A DNA stretch of 64,000 bases, from assembly GCF_003121985.1 (NCBI RefSeq), contig NZ_QEWP01000023.1, positions 1-64,000 of the forward strand. The letters run 5' to 3'. Positions 1 to 8,045 of the stretch are shown here, one piece after another. Source of the stretch: Marinilabilia rubra. GTDB taxonomy: Bacteria; Bacteroidota; Bacteroidia; Bacteroidales; Marinilabiliaceae. The stretch's first letter is position 1, and every line of letters begins with the position of its first letter. Position numbers and translations under genes: made by a program. The notes below the pieces were generated by a model that was given only the letters and a program-made list of their open reading frames with translations, did not search any database and was not told the DNA's origin.

Positions 1-124
1 TAGAAGTTAGAAGCTGGAAACTTTCGAAGTTAAGAAATTTTGATTCTTTTTGCGGCATATTTAAAAAACTAAGAAAATTATAAAAAACACGTTTTAAATG
101 GTTTATGACTTTACTTAGATAAAA
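1..124 (+). repeat. Left arm of ~124-bp inverted repeat
   Basis: Positions 1-77 match the reverse complement of 2471-2547 with only a few mismatches. The match continues more loosely to about 124, pairing with 2423-2470. The two arms enclose about 2.3 kb containing only the LamG/EEP lipoprotein gene and repeats. The repeat may begin outside the window. Confidence 0.8.
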
Positions 125-289
125 GATACTAGAAGATATAGGACATTATCTATCCTCTTCTAACATCTAACATCCAGCCTCTAACTTCTGATAAACTTAT
201 TACTGATCATTAACCCCCATTCTTACTTTCCACCAGTCCCCCTTCAAAAAAGATGGTTAGATAAAAAAGGACATTCTTAATGCCCTCCG

Positions 290-340
290 TCCATTCCACC
301 CTTTCACCATCCCACCATCTTAACCTTTCCCCCGCAAAGC
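290..340 (-). repeat. Octamer (GGTGGAAT-type) degenerate tandem array
   Basis: On the minus strand this reads as successive 8-bp units TGGTGGGA, TGGTGAAA, GGGTGGAA, TGGACGG. The same family occurs near 42794, 44882, 46683 and 46801. The purine-rich strand is the sense strand of the adjacent upstream gene. Confidence 0.65.
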
Positions 341-348
341 CCTTTCCT

Positions 349-1929
349 TCATTCCTCATCATTCAGTAAAAATGAAACCACCACAGCTGCATGATTGGAA
401 GGAAATTCGTATTTCCAGGTATCAATAACCATCGCAGTTGAGGGTTTAATTTTATCTCCTTTGTAAAAGATGAAATCCATTCTGCTTTGGAGGCCCTGGT
501 TGTAGAGAGGAGACCATGTATGACCCGGGGTTTCCATTTCATCAGGATAGATCTGGCGATAAGCATCTATGAAATCTGAGTTTTTAATAAAACGGGTGGC
601 CGGGAAGTTAACCACCAAACCATTGTGGTTTTCTTTGTTCCTTTCGGTCCAGTCGAGGTGAGAGCCACTATTGAAATCGCCCGCTATGATAATGGGGGTG
701 TCGTCAGATTTTTGAATGAAGGGTCTGATTTCGCTTAGCAAAAAGTTGGTCTCCCGTCCGCGGGTTTCCATCTCTCTTACTTCGATGGTATCTGCCAAAG
801 CATCATTTTTAAGAAAATAGGCCGATAAGTTAGGCCGTTGACTTAACCAGATAGGAGCGACCAGGATGTTTCGACCCTCTCCCATATCAAGTTGGATTGC
901 TCCAAAATGCTTTGGTCGGAAGGCATTGTAGCTTTTGGACAGGGGATATCTGGATAGGATACTCAGATTTCTGCTGCGCCGGTAAAAATAGTAATCCAGT
1001 TCACCGGCCAGCATCTCACCTGAATCAAAGGTCTCCTGAACAGAAATAACATCTGCGCCTGATTTCCGCATGATGCTGGCAATATGCTTTACGCCCACAT
1101 ACTTGCCCTGACTGGTGCCTCCGTTCCAAATGTTCCAGGTCATCACTGTGAGGGAATCCGATACAGATGGCAGAGGTTTTAGTTTTTTGCCACTGTTGAA
1201 TCTGTACAATCCGGCAATTTGGGCATCTGACAGTACTCTTGACCAGATTCCTAACTCATCAATCATCCCGTTAAACGAACTTATTCGGGGGTCGTCGGCC
1301 ATCGGGTCACTTCCTATATAGAGTGAATTTGCAGGAAAAACATTACCTATCCCTTCCAGACTAAAGATGGCTTTTAGGTTTCCATCGTAATAAAAACGTG
1401 CTTCGCGGTCGTTTTTTTCTATAGAAAAACCAATCTGGTGCCAGCGCCCGTCACTGATTGGCTGGTGCTCAGCTGTGGGGGAATAGTCCAGTTGGTTTAT
1501 CCCGTCGCTGATTTCCCATTTCCAACCGCCGGTTGGGGTTTTTCTGATAAGCCATCCCATGGACCGGTTTTCTTCAATAGCTCCTTTCTGGCCTGCAATG
1601 ACATAACTGTTGGGGTCACCGGGAATTGTCTTTACCCATTGCATAAAAGTGATCCCTTCATAGTCGCTAAAACTATTGGCTTCTCCTTTTTCGACGATGA
1701 TGGGTTTGCGATATTCTGCCGATTGGGTGAGATTCAGACAGGTGTCGGAAACTCCTTTTGCATAGGAGACATATTTTTCACCGCGGAATTCTACCGGGAG
1801 AATACCTTCGTTTCTGATTTGGTTGTTGAAGTTCAGATAAATGAGGGAAGGGCCTGGCTTGGCATATTCCCTTTCCCGGCATCCCTGTATCAATAAAGTC
1901 AGTAGTAAAAGTAGGTAGAATTGCTTCAT
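349..1929 (-). CDS. LamG-like / endonuclease-exonuclease-phosphatase lipoprotein
   Basis: Predicted exported lipoprotein of 526 residues. The start at 1929 gives the signal peptide MKQFYLLLLLTLLIQGC, with a lipobox Cys; an in-frame upstream ATG at 1998 would add 23 residues that hide the signal peptide. Residues about 60-245 look like a LamG/concanavalin-type sandwich (WQIGFSIEKND-like strands, then GMIDELGIWSRVLSDAQI, typical of the end of LamG). The C-terminal half is an EEP-fold phosphoesterase: TVMTWNIWNGG, the metal-binding Glu in ISVQET, GDFN, and SNHAAV in place of the usual SDH. It may cleave a phosphodiester or phosphate in an extracellular polymer or lipid; the substrate is unknown. 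It stands alone between the inverted-repeat arms. Confidence 0.8.
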   Translation of the reverse strand: MKQFYLLLLLTLLIQGCREREYAKPGPSLIYLNFNNQIRNEGILPVEFRGEKYVSYAKGVSDTCLNLTQSAEYRKPIIVEKGEANSFSDYEGITFMQWVKTIPGDPNSYVIAGQKGAIEENRSMGWLIRKTPTGGWKWEISDGINQLDYSPTAEHQPISDGRWHQIGFSIEKNDREARFYYDGNLKAIFSLEGIGNVFPANSLYIGSDPMADDPRISSFNGMIDELGIWSRVLSDAQIAGLYRFNSGKKLKPLPSVSDSLTVMTWNIWNGGTSQGKYVGVKHIASIMRKSGADVISVQETFDSGEMLAGELDYYFYRRSRNLSILSRYPLSKSYNAFRPKHFGAIQLDMGEGRNILVAPIWLSQRPNLSAYFLKNDALADTIEVREMETRGRETNFLLSEIRPFIQKSDDTPIIIAGDFNSGSHLDWTERNKENHNGLVVNFPATRFIKNSDFIDAYRQIYPDEMETPGHTWSPLYNQGLQSRMDFIFYKGDKIKPSTAMVIDTWKYEFPSNHAAVVVSFLLNDEE

Positions 1930-2073
1930 GAATGATTTTTTGATAGATGGCAAGATATAAAATTTTTCAATTATCATTGAACAATTATCAATGAACAATA
2001 ATCAGTGATCCGTTGGCAGAGGGAATGGGGCATAGGTAAAGGGACTGTCATTTTTTTACTTTTAAAAAATCCA

Positions 2074-2195
2074 TCTCTGTGTTCCTCAGCGTCCTCTGTG
2101 GTAAAACAATTAAACCGGCGTTGCCGGTTAAGAATTTAAAACCACAGAGAACACGGAGAACACAGAGAACACGGAGAACACAGAGAGGCGCAGAG
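2074..2195. repeat. 9-bp-period ACCACAGAG/AACACGGAG repeat forming an inverted pair
   Basis: From about 2141 the sequence steps in 9-bp units: ACCACAGAG, AACACGGAG, AACACAGAG, AACACGGAG, AACACAGAG, then a degenerate unit. An inverted, shorter version lies at 2074-2102 (CTCTGTG...CCTCTGTGGT). Between them is the small palindrome CCGGCGTTGCCGG. A second composite of the same kind lies at 49600-49702. Confidence 0.75.
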
Positions 2196-2422
2196 GGCAA
2201 GGGGTAAAGGGCATATTGGAAGGGACAGTAAGTTTAGTCAGTCATCAAAGGCCTGTTAGGGCTGCAATATTGGTAGAATAGTATGTTATTAATTTATGGA
2301 AGGAGTCCCTTTGCAATAGTCCGTTATCCCGATGGATCGGGATTACAATAGATTCGTAATCAATTGATTATAAGAGCATTCTTTTTGTTAATGTGCAGAA
2401 TTTCAGTATGATACGAATTGTT

Positions 2423-2547
2423 TTTTATCTAAGTAGTGTCATAAAGCGCTTAAAATTCGATATTTAAGACTTTTCTTAGTTTTTTAAATATGCCGCAAAA
2501 AGAATCAAAATTTCTTATATTCGAAAGTTTCCAGCTTCTAACTTCTA
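2423..2547 (-). repeat. Right arm of ~124-bp inverted repeat
   Basis: Reverse-complementary partner of 1-124. The segment 2471-2547 is the best conserved part; 2423-2470 pairs more loosely, sharing TTTATGAC and ACTTAGATAAAA in the complementary strand. It runs directly into a heptamer array. Confidence 0.8.
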
Positions 2548-2575
2548 ACTTCCAGCCTCCAGCTTCCGGCTTCCG
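2529..2575 (+). repeat. Heptamer array (TTCCAGC/TTCTAAC)
   Basis: Units of 7 bp follow one another: TTCCAGC, TTCTAAC, TTCTAAC, TTCCAGC, CTCCAGC, TTCCGGC. This is the same family as at 150-190, 13550-13610 and 47145-47228. Confidence 0.65.
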
Positions 2576-2821
2576 CCCGGCTGGGCTACTAACATCTAAT
2601 ATCTATCCCGAAGCATCGGGACTAACGATCTATTGCCTTTAGTAATACGATATAAAGATGGGTGTTCAGAATTTTGTGTTCAGAAGGCACGATAGTTGAT
2701 CTTTTATGTTTGTTGCTTTTTTATGGTCGCAATATTCGCAATTTAAAGAATCATTAAATTGTGCCGGAAACAGATGCCAGGTAGAAAAGCATATTCTCAA
2801 AATTATCTGTCTTTTCTATAA

Positions 2822-2851
2822 TTGAAAATTCCCATGGGTTTCATACCTTTG
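2822..2851 (+). promoter_or_regulatory. Bacteroidetes-type promoter of the cyclophilin operon
   Basis: A -33 TTG at 2822-2824 is followed after 19 bases by a -7 box TACCTTTG at 2844-2851, matching TTG-N19-TAnnTTTG. This puts the transcript start near 2857, about 50 bases upstream of the ATG at 2911. Confidence 0.75.
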
Positions 2852-2910
2852 TAGTTCTGTTTTGTTTAGAAAAATACGATTATTGATTTATATTTCATTG
2901 AGTTAGAGTT

Positions 2911-3363
2911 ATGGAAAAAGCAGCAATTCACACCCCTAAGGGTGTAATGAAAATTGAGTTTTATAAAGACGATGCCCCCGGGACTGTTGAGAATTTTGTA
3001 AAATTGATCAAAGACGGTTTTTACGATGGTCTGGCATTTCACCGTGTTATCCCCGGATTTGTGATTCAGGGTGGATGTCCTTATTCCAAAGATATGAGTG
3101 ATCCCCGCGTGGGTACCGGAGGTCCGGGCTACAGCATTAAATGTGAGTTAGATGGTGATAACCAGTACCATGATCGGGGCGTATTGAGTATGGCGCATGC
3201 AGGAAGAGATACCGGTGGCTCTCAGTTCTTCATCTGTCATGGTCGTGAAAATACACAGCACCTGGATCGTCAGCATACGGTTTTTGGAAAAGTATACGAA
3301 GGACTTGATGTGATTGATCAGATACGCGAAGGCGACAAGATCGAAAAAATTGTAATAGAATAA
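2911..3363 (+). CDS. Cyclophilin-type peptidyl-prolyl cis-trans isomerase
   Basis: Cytoplasmic single-domain cyclophilin of 150 residues, catalysing cis-trans isomerisation of X-Pro bonds during folding. Family signatures are present throughout: the N-terminal TPKGVMKIEFYKDDAPGTVENF, FHRVIPGFVIQGG with the catalytic Arg, GVLSMAHAG, and GSQFFICHG near the active site. No signal peptide is present, unlike periplasmic PpiA, so a cytosolic role like that of PpiB is likely. A clear Bacteroidetes promoter lies about 60 bases upstream. The DUF3127 gene follows after 17 bases and is probably co-transcribed. Confidence 0.95.
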   Translation: MEKAAIHTPKGVMKIEFYKDDAPGTVENFVKLIKDGFYDGLAFHRVIPGFVIQGGCPYSKDMSDPRVGTGGPGYSIKCELDGDNQYHDRGVLSMAHAGRDTGGSQFFICHGRENTQHLDRQHTVFGKVYEGLDVIDQIREGDKIEKIVIE

Positions 3364-3380
3364 ATCTCCAAAATCAAATT

Positions 3381-3761
3381 ATGGCTTTTGAATTGACAGG
3401 CAAGCTGATTGTCAAAGAAGATACTGTGAAAATTTCAGACAGATTTCAGAAAAGGGAATTTGTCATTGATGTGCCCAACGAAAAAAATCCCGAGTGGAAC
3501 GATACCATTAAGTTTCAAATCACCCAGGATCGCGTGGATCTGATTGAACCTTTCAATATCGGAGAAGATGTGAAAGTGGCTTTTAACATTCGCGGGAAAA
3601 AGTGGGAACGCGATGGAAGGGTAAACTATTTTACCAATCTTGAAGCCTGGAAAATTGACAAAGCAGGGGGTGGAGCAGGAAATGCCCCTTCCGGAGCTCC
3701 AATGCCCGACCAGCTTGAGGAGTTGCCTCCCGAGGAAGGTGGGGATGACTTTCCGTTTTAG
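3381..3761 (+). CDS. DUF3127 family OB-fold-like protein
   Basis: A 126-residue protein recognised as the DUF3127 family, common in Bacteroidota: MAFELTGKLIVKEDTVKISDRF at the start, then KREFVIDVPNEKNPEW and FNIRGKKWERDGRVNYFTNLEAW. The tail (about residues 95-126) is Gly/Pro/Glu-rich and ends DDFPF, an acidic tip like that of single-stranded-DNA-binding proteins, where it recruits partners. That suggests, by analogy only, an SSB-like nucleic-acid-binding role. It lies in an operon with the cyclophilin gene and is closed by a strong terminator. Confidence 0.85.
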   Translation: MAFELTGKLIVKEDTVKISDRFQKREFVIDVPNEKNPEWNDTIKFQITQDRVDLIEPFNIGEDVKVAFNIRGKKWERDGRVNYFTNLEAWKIDKAGGGAGNAPSGAPMPDQLEELPPEEGGDDFPF

Positions 3762-3797
3762 TTTAAAAAACCGGAATGACTATAATTTTTAAAAAAG

Positions 3798-3837
3798 GGA
3801 AAGCATGGATTAATATTTCCATTGCTTTCCTTTTTTT
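3798..3837. terminator. Bidirectional Rho-independent terminator between convergent genes
   Basis: The stem GGAAAGCA (3798-3805) pairs with TGCTTTCC (3823-3830) and is followed by seven T. The left flank is A-rich, so the same hairpin can end transcription from both the DUF3127 gene (+) and the large regulator gene (-, stop at 3849). Confidence 0.85.
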
Positions 3838-3848
3838 GTAACCGGGCA

Positions 3849-6311
3849 TTAACAGAAATTTGCCATTTCTTTTTGGAAAGGTTCGCCATAAAAATTCCGG
3901 TAATCTCTGTTGAAACGTTTGTATGCATCCAGAGCTCTGCCATGATGTCCATTTTGGGTTAGCCAGCCTATCTCGAGTGAAAGGGCTGCTTCATTTAAAG
4001 GATCATATTGGCGAATAACATTGAGCAGGGGAGATATCAGTGATTTGGATTTTACCGCTATACTGATCGTTTGATCAGACGTGAGAATTTGAATTATTTC
4101 ATTCTCAACTTCGCTTTTGCAATGGTCAATAATTTCACTTTCTGAATCTTTCAAAAAAGGTCCCCTCTTCAGCAGGACGGTAAGCGGGTTCAATGTTTCC
4201 TGTGAAGGGTTGTTTTTAAAAGCGTTAATAGTTTTTAGATAAACGGCCAGATCACAAAACATATGATCGGCCGGAGGTAGTTTAACCTGCCATTTCCGGT
4301 CTGAAGAATACAGAATGCTTATGCCGGTTTCTTCAAGGTTTTGTCTCAGATGCTGCACGTATGTGCTGCGATTGTTTTTAGCCCTTGCCGAACTCATTCC
4401 CGGCCATAAATCGTTGCTCAGTTGTTTTGAGGAAACGCCTTTTTCAAGTGTTTTTAAACTGTGCCACAGAAGGTAAATGAATAATTGTTTTTCCTTGGGA
4501 GAGAATCTCGCAGCAAGGTCTTTCCCGTTGGGAGTTACGATTTTAAAACCACCAAATGTACACAGCTTTATCAAGTCACCACCGGGGGTGGAATCCATAG
4601 ATGTGTCATTTTTGACAGACGACTTATCCCCAACGATTGGCTGTTTCTTTTTGGACTTTTTTCTAATTCCCCAAAATAGTGTCAGCCCTGCCAAAACTGA
4701 AATGAGCAGTATGTATATCAATGATAATTGTGGTTTTTTGGAAGAGTTAGTTTCCTGGTTGATGATGTGATCATCTGTCTTTGCCAGGCTGGCAACTTCT
4801 TCATCCGAAAGAGCGCGGTTCCAGATCATCAGATCATCGATGTAACCATCAAAAAACTCACCCCAGATATTTGAACCGATAATAATGGAGTGGTCTGAAG
4901 CTTGAATGTCCGAAGCTTGCTGACTGCCCATTTTTCGTCCGTTTAGGTAAAGTGAAATTTTCATGCGGGGCTCAAACACTACCGCAACTTGTTGCCATTG
5001 GTTAGGGATGATGCGTGCATTTGTCAACCGGTGGTCTTTTATATCCGCTGTAGTAAAGGTTAATTGTCCTTCATGTATTTTAAATGAAAAACTTCTTCCC
5101 ATGCCCGCAATCCCCCGGTTTAAATCGGTTTTTTCGGGTTTTATCCAGGCAGAAATTGATATGGGCTGATTGAAATCAATATCCAGGGAAGATCCGCAAT
5201 CCAGATAGTCTTCCTGTCCGTTGAACTGAAAAGCTAGTCCACGTTCCGAATCTTTTACCATTAAAGAATCAGCCGGATGAATCAGTTTCTTAACATCCGG
5301 AGAGGAAGGGGCATATTCTTCATTAAAATGAAACCATACTACCCGGTCATCTGCAAGAGACAGCGGAAATCCGCGAAAAGTTACCTCCCGGTTTTGACTT
5401 TCCCGGGTGAAAATTAATATGTCAGGTGAAAACCTCAGCCCCCTGGTTCTGGGCGAAAAAATTATTCTGTGACCGGGGGGAGAAGGAAAACTCATCCGTC
5501 CACCGCTCCTGAAATCCGGGTTGTTGCCGGAAAAAACTGGAGCATAGGGCTTTTGATTATTAAGCGCTTTGGCCCTGTAAAATGGCATTTTATTGAGAAT
5601 TCCGGAAAGTTTTATGGCTTCGTTCAGTTTGATTGGGGTGGTTAACAAAAAATGAGGGCGTTTGCCTGAGGTTTTCCAGATTTTCAGTAGCGGGATTATT
5701 TCCTGCTTTTTGTCCGGGGCATTTTGTTCGATCCAATTATTGAAATAGACATCCCGGATGGTGTCTTTGGCAGATTCTTCAAGCTTTACAATCAGTAGGT
5801 CTCTTTTAAGTTCTTCTTCTGATAAAATGGAATCTGAAGAAGAAAAATTGCTTAGATGTTCATTTTTACCAAAAGAAAATTTGGAGGCGACTTTGTTTAA
5901 AGAAATGATTTGCTTCTTTAAATATGACAGGTTGGAGTGGGTAAGGTTCTTATTATCCGCAGGTATGCAAAGAAACTTTGTGAGGCCTGATTTTTCCAGT
6001 GCATTGTCCCATTCATTGTTGTCAAAATGTTTATTGATAAGTATAACCGGGCCTTTATCAACAGCTTTAATTCCATCTTTTAATTGCTGAAAAATTTGAT
6101 TGAGTGAATTGCCGGACCCTGAGGGATAGGGCACAGGACAAAAGGCCCTGACTTCTGAGTTGATGAGTTGTTTTATATTGTTGCGGGGATGGACCTCCAG
6201 CAAGGGTTGGCTGATGTCAATAAGGGATGTGCTGTCCTCGTTGCTTTGAGGGACAACCTGTATATTAAAGGTATATAGAAATATTGTAAGTGTTATTATT
6301 CTCAGTTTCAT
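3849..6311 (-). CDS. Membrane regulator: LamG sensor, TM helix, cytoplasmic winged-helix/BTAD-like domain
   Basis: An 820-residue predicted one-component trans-membrane regulator. Residues 1-22 form a signal peptide or anchor. Residues about 25-350 are of no recognised family. Residues about 357-510 form a LamG/concanavalin-like domain (FNGQEDYLDCGSSLDI, then DGYIDDLMIWNRALSDEEV). A single hydrophobic helix spans about 529-548 and is followed by basic residues. The cytoplasmic part begins LCTFGGFKI (about 583) and resembles the SARP/OmpR-type winged helix up to about 680, followed by a helical region like a bacterial transcriptional activation domain. The architecture implies sensing of a glycan or surface ligand outside and DNA binding inside. 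It is convergent with the DUF3127 gene and divergent from the oxidoreductase operon, which it might control. The functional reading is inference. Confidence 0.75.
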   Translation of the reverse strand: MKLRIITLTIFLYTFNIQVVPQSNEDSTSLIDISQPLLEVHPRNNIKQLINSEVRAFCPVPYPSGSGNSLNQIFQQLKDGIKAVDKGPVILINKHFDNNEWDNALEKSGLTKFLCIPADNKNLTHSNLSYLKKQIISLNKVASKFSFGKNEHLSNFSSSDSILSEEELKRDLLIVKLEESAKDTIRDVYFNNWIEQNAPDKKQEIIPLLKIWKTSGKRPHFLLTTPIKLNEAIKLSGILNKMPFYRAKALNNQKPYAPVFSGNNPDFRSGGRMSFPSPPGHRIIFSPRTRGLRFSPDILIFTRESQNREVTFRGFPLSLADDRVVWFHFNEEYAPSSPDVKKLIHPADSLMVKDSERGLAFQFNGQEDYLDCGSSLDIDFNQPISISAWIKPEKTDLNRGIAGMGRSFSFKIHEGQLTFTTADIKDHRLTNARIIPNQWQQVAVVFEPRMKISLYLNGRKMGSQQASDIQASDHSIIIGSNIWGEFFDGYIDDLMIWNRALSDEEVASLAKTDDHIINQETNSSKKPQLSLIYILLISVLAGLTLFWGIRKKSKKKQPIVGDKSSVKNDTSMDSTPGGDLIKLCTFGGFKIVTPNGKDLAARFSPKEKQLFIYLLWHSLKTLEKGVSSKQLSNDLWPGMSSARAKNNRSTYVQHLRQNLEETGISILYSSDRKWQVKLPPADHMFCDLAVYLKTINAFKNNPSQETLNPLTVLLKRGPFLKDSESEIIDHCKSEVENEIIQILTSDQTISIAVKSKSLISPLLNVIRQYDPLNEAALSLEIGWLTQNGHHGRALDAYKRFNRDYRNFYGEPFQKEMANFC

Positions 6312-6693
6312 AGAAACCTGCAGCTCCTTTTTGTATTACATCTTTTTCCGGAATTGGCATAAAGATAATTGGATATTTTTAATTCTTTGAAAGGTCTTTT
6401 TGTATTTATTATTTTCTGATTGCTTTTCATTAGTTTTTAGTTGTGATAAAAAATAAACAGTTTTTTTAAAATTACACCTTTTATTACCCCTGTCAATACC
6501 CTTGATTTTGCTAAAGTTGTAGGGAGTTATTGAGAGGGTGAACTCTCCGGTTCATTCCGATAAAAAATATGCGTTATATCCGTTTCCTTTTATCGGATGA
6601 TCATTTTGTCCTTTATTATAATGTAAAATATTCATAAATTCTGGATGAGCAATTTGGATCTAAACAGAACTTGCAAAAACAAATTTCAAGGAT
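6312..6693. other. Divergent intergenic region (382 bp)
   Basis: AT-rich region between two divergent genes, so it must hold both promoters and probably operators. No convincing TAnnTTTG box was found. Just upstream of the ATG at 6694 the sequence CAAGGAT can serve as the ribosome binding site. On the minus strand AAAGGAGCT precedes the ATG at 6311. Confidence 0.5.
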
Positions 6694-8010
6694 ATGGGAA
6701 AAAATAAAAACGAAATCATTGGGACGAATCCTGAGTCATTAAAAGAGCGTGAAGGCCTGAAAAGACGGGATTTTCTGAAAAAGGGACTTCTGAGTGCTGC
6801 GGCACTGACCATTGTTCCGCGGCATGTGCTGGGAGGCCCGGGCTTCACCGCTCCCAGTGATCAAATTACCAAAGCAATTATAGGAATGGGGGGCATTGGT
6901 TATGGTCACCATTTGAATCGCCCGGGCCGGCTGGTGGCCATTTGCGATGTGGACCGTCATCACCTTCAGCGGGGGATTGATAAAGTGGGTAAGGGTATTA
7001 AGGCTTATACCGACTTCAGAGATCTTCTTCAACAAAAAGATGTGGATGTGGTGCACATAGCAACTCCTCCACACTGGCACGGCATTATGTCGGTTATGGC
7101 TGCAGAAGCCGGAAAGGATATCTGGTGTGAAAAGCCGATGACACGTACCATTGGAGAAGGTAAAAAGGTAATTGAAGCGGTTCAAAAACATGGTCGCATG
7201 TTTCGTTTGAATACCTGGTTCAGGTTTAAAGATCCGTTTTACGGACTGGGAACCACTGTAAAACCTTTGAAGAAAGTAATAGATAGTGGTATGCTTGGAT
7301 GGCCTTTGAAAGTCACCGTGAGCGGCATCACCGGCTACAACTGGAAGTTCTATTGGAAAGGCGAACACAATCTTCCGCCAATGCCGGTTCCTGAACATCT
7401 GGACTACAATATGTGGCTGGGACCAGCACCGGTAAAACCATACAATCCTAACCGGGTGCATTCCAAATTTCGTGGTTACTGGGATTATGATGGTGGTGGT
7501 CTGGGAGACATGGGCCAGCACTACCTGGATCCGGTTCAATATCTTTTAGGCAAGGACCATACAAGTCCCATAAAAGTGGAGGTGGATGCCCCGCAACAGC
7601 ATCCTGATGCCGTTGGTACCTGGCGCCGGATTACCTATACCTACGAAGATGGTTGCCAGATTATCCTTGATGGCGAAAACAGGGACAAGGATGCCGCTTA
7701 TATTGAAGGGCCAAAAGGGAAGATTTACAATGGATTTCGTTCTGATATCCCGAATCTGAAGCAGACTGTCCAGGCATTGCCTGATCCGGAACCTCAGATG
7801 ACCGATTTTCATGAGTCGGTACGTACCCGCCGCCAGTTTGCACTCAACGAAGAAAACGGACACCGCTCCTGTACCATCGTCAATATGGGTATTGCAGCCC
7901 TTCGGTTGGGACGTACGCTTCATTTCGATCCTGTTGCTCAGGTGTTTATTAATGATGAGGGTGCCAACCGATTGATTGATCAGCCTATGCGGGGACCGTG
8001 GCAGATATAA
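6694..8010 (+). CDS. Tat-exported Gfo/Idh/MocA family oxidoreductase
   Basis: A 438-residue NAD(P)-dependent sugar oxidoreductase-like protein. A twin-arginine signal lies at about residues 25-48 (KRRDFLKKGLLSAAAL), so the folded protein with bound cofactor would be exported. The Rossmann part has IIGMGGIGYGHH in place of the standard GxGxxG, then VAICDVD. The family EKP motif is intact (DIWCEKPMTR). The C-terminal part contains GDMGQHYLDPVQY. Family members oxidise or epimerise sugars or act as glycosidases through redox chemistry; the substrate here is unknown. The HEAT-DUF1080 gene follows, its real start about 35 bases past this stop, and the pairing of these families is common in Bacteroidota and Planctomycetes. 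Confidence 0.85.
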   Translation: MGKNKNEIIGTNPESLKEREGLKRRDFLKKGLLSAAALTIVPRHVLGGPGFTAPSDQITKAIIGMGGIGYGHHLNRPGRLVAICDVDRHHLQRGIDKVGKGIKAYTDFRDLLQQKDVDVVHIATPPHWHGIMSVMAAEAGKDIWCEKPMTRTIGEGKKVIEAVQKHGRMFRLNTWFRFKDPFYGLGTTVKPLKKVIDSGMLGWPLKVTVSGITGYNWKFYWKGEHNLPPMPVPEHLDYNMWLGPAPVKPYNPNRVHSKFRGYWDYDGGGLGDMGQHYLDPVQYLLGKDHTSPIKVEVDAPQQHPDAVGTWRRITYTYEDGCQIILDGENRDKDAAYIEGPKGKIYNGFRSDIPNLKQTVQALPDPEPQMTDFHESVRTRRQFALNEENGHRSCTIVNMGIAALRLGRTLHFDPVAQVFINDEGANRLIDQPMRGPWQI

Positions 8011-8045
8011 ACAAGTTGTATAATCTTAAAAATGATACATATATT

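Larger units (their letters stand above)
1..348. other. Repeat-rich intergenic region
   Basis: No gene is seen. The stretch holds the left arm of a long inverted repeat (1-124), a heptamer array of TTCTAAC type around 150-190, and an octamer array around 290-340. The octamers read TGGTGGGA/TGGTGAAA on the minus strand and lie directly downstream of the stop of the minus-strand gene ending at 349. The region is AT-rich up to about 130. Confidence 0.7.
1930..2910. other. ~980-bp repeat-rich intergenic region
   Basis: No credible coding sequence is seen. The region contains a 9-bp-period repeat hairpin (2074-2195), a palindrome ATCCCGATGGATCGGGAT (2328-2345), the right inverted-repeat arm (2423-2547), a heptamer array (2529-2575), a second TCCCGAAGCATCGGGA palindrome (2607-2622) and, at its right end, the promoter of the cyclophilin operon. 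Confidence 0.7.

Noticed and set aside
6739-7539. 266-codon antisense frame in the oxidoreductase gene
   Set aside because: It lies fully opposite a well-supported oxidoreductase gene and has no domain features; long antisense frames are expected from its codon usage.
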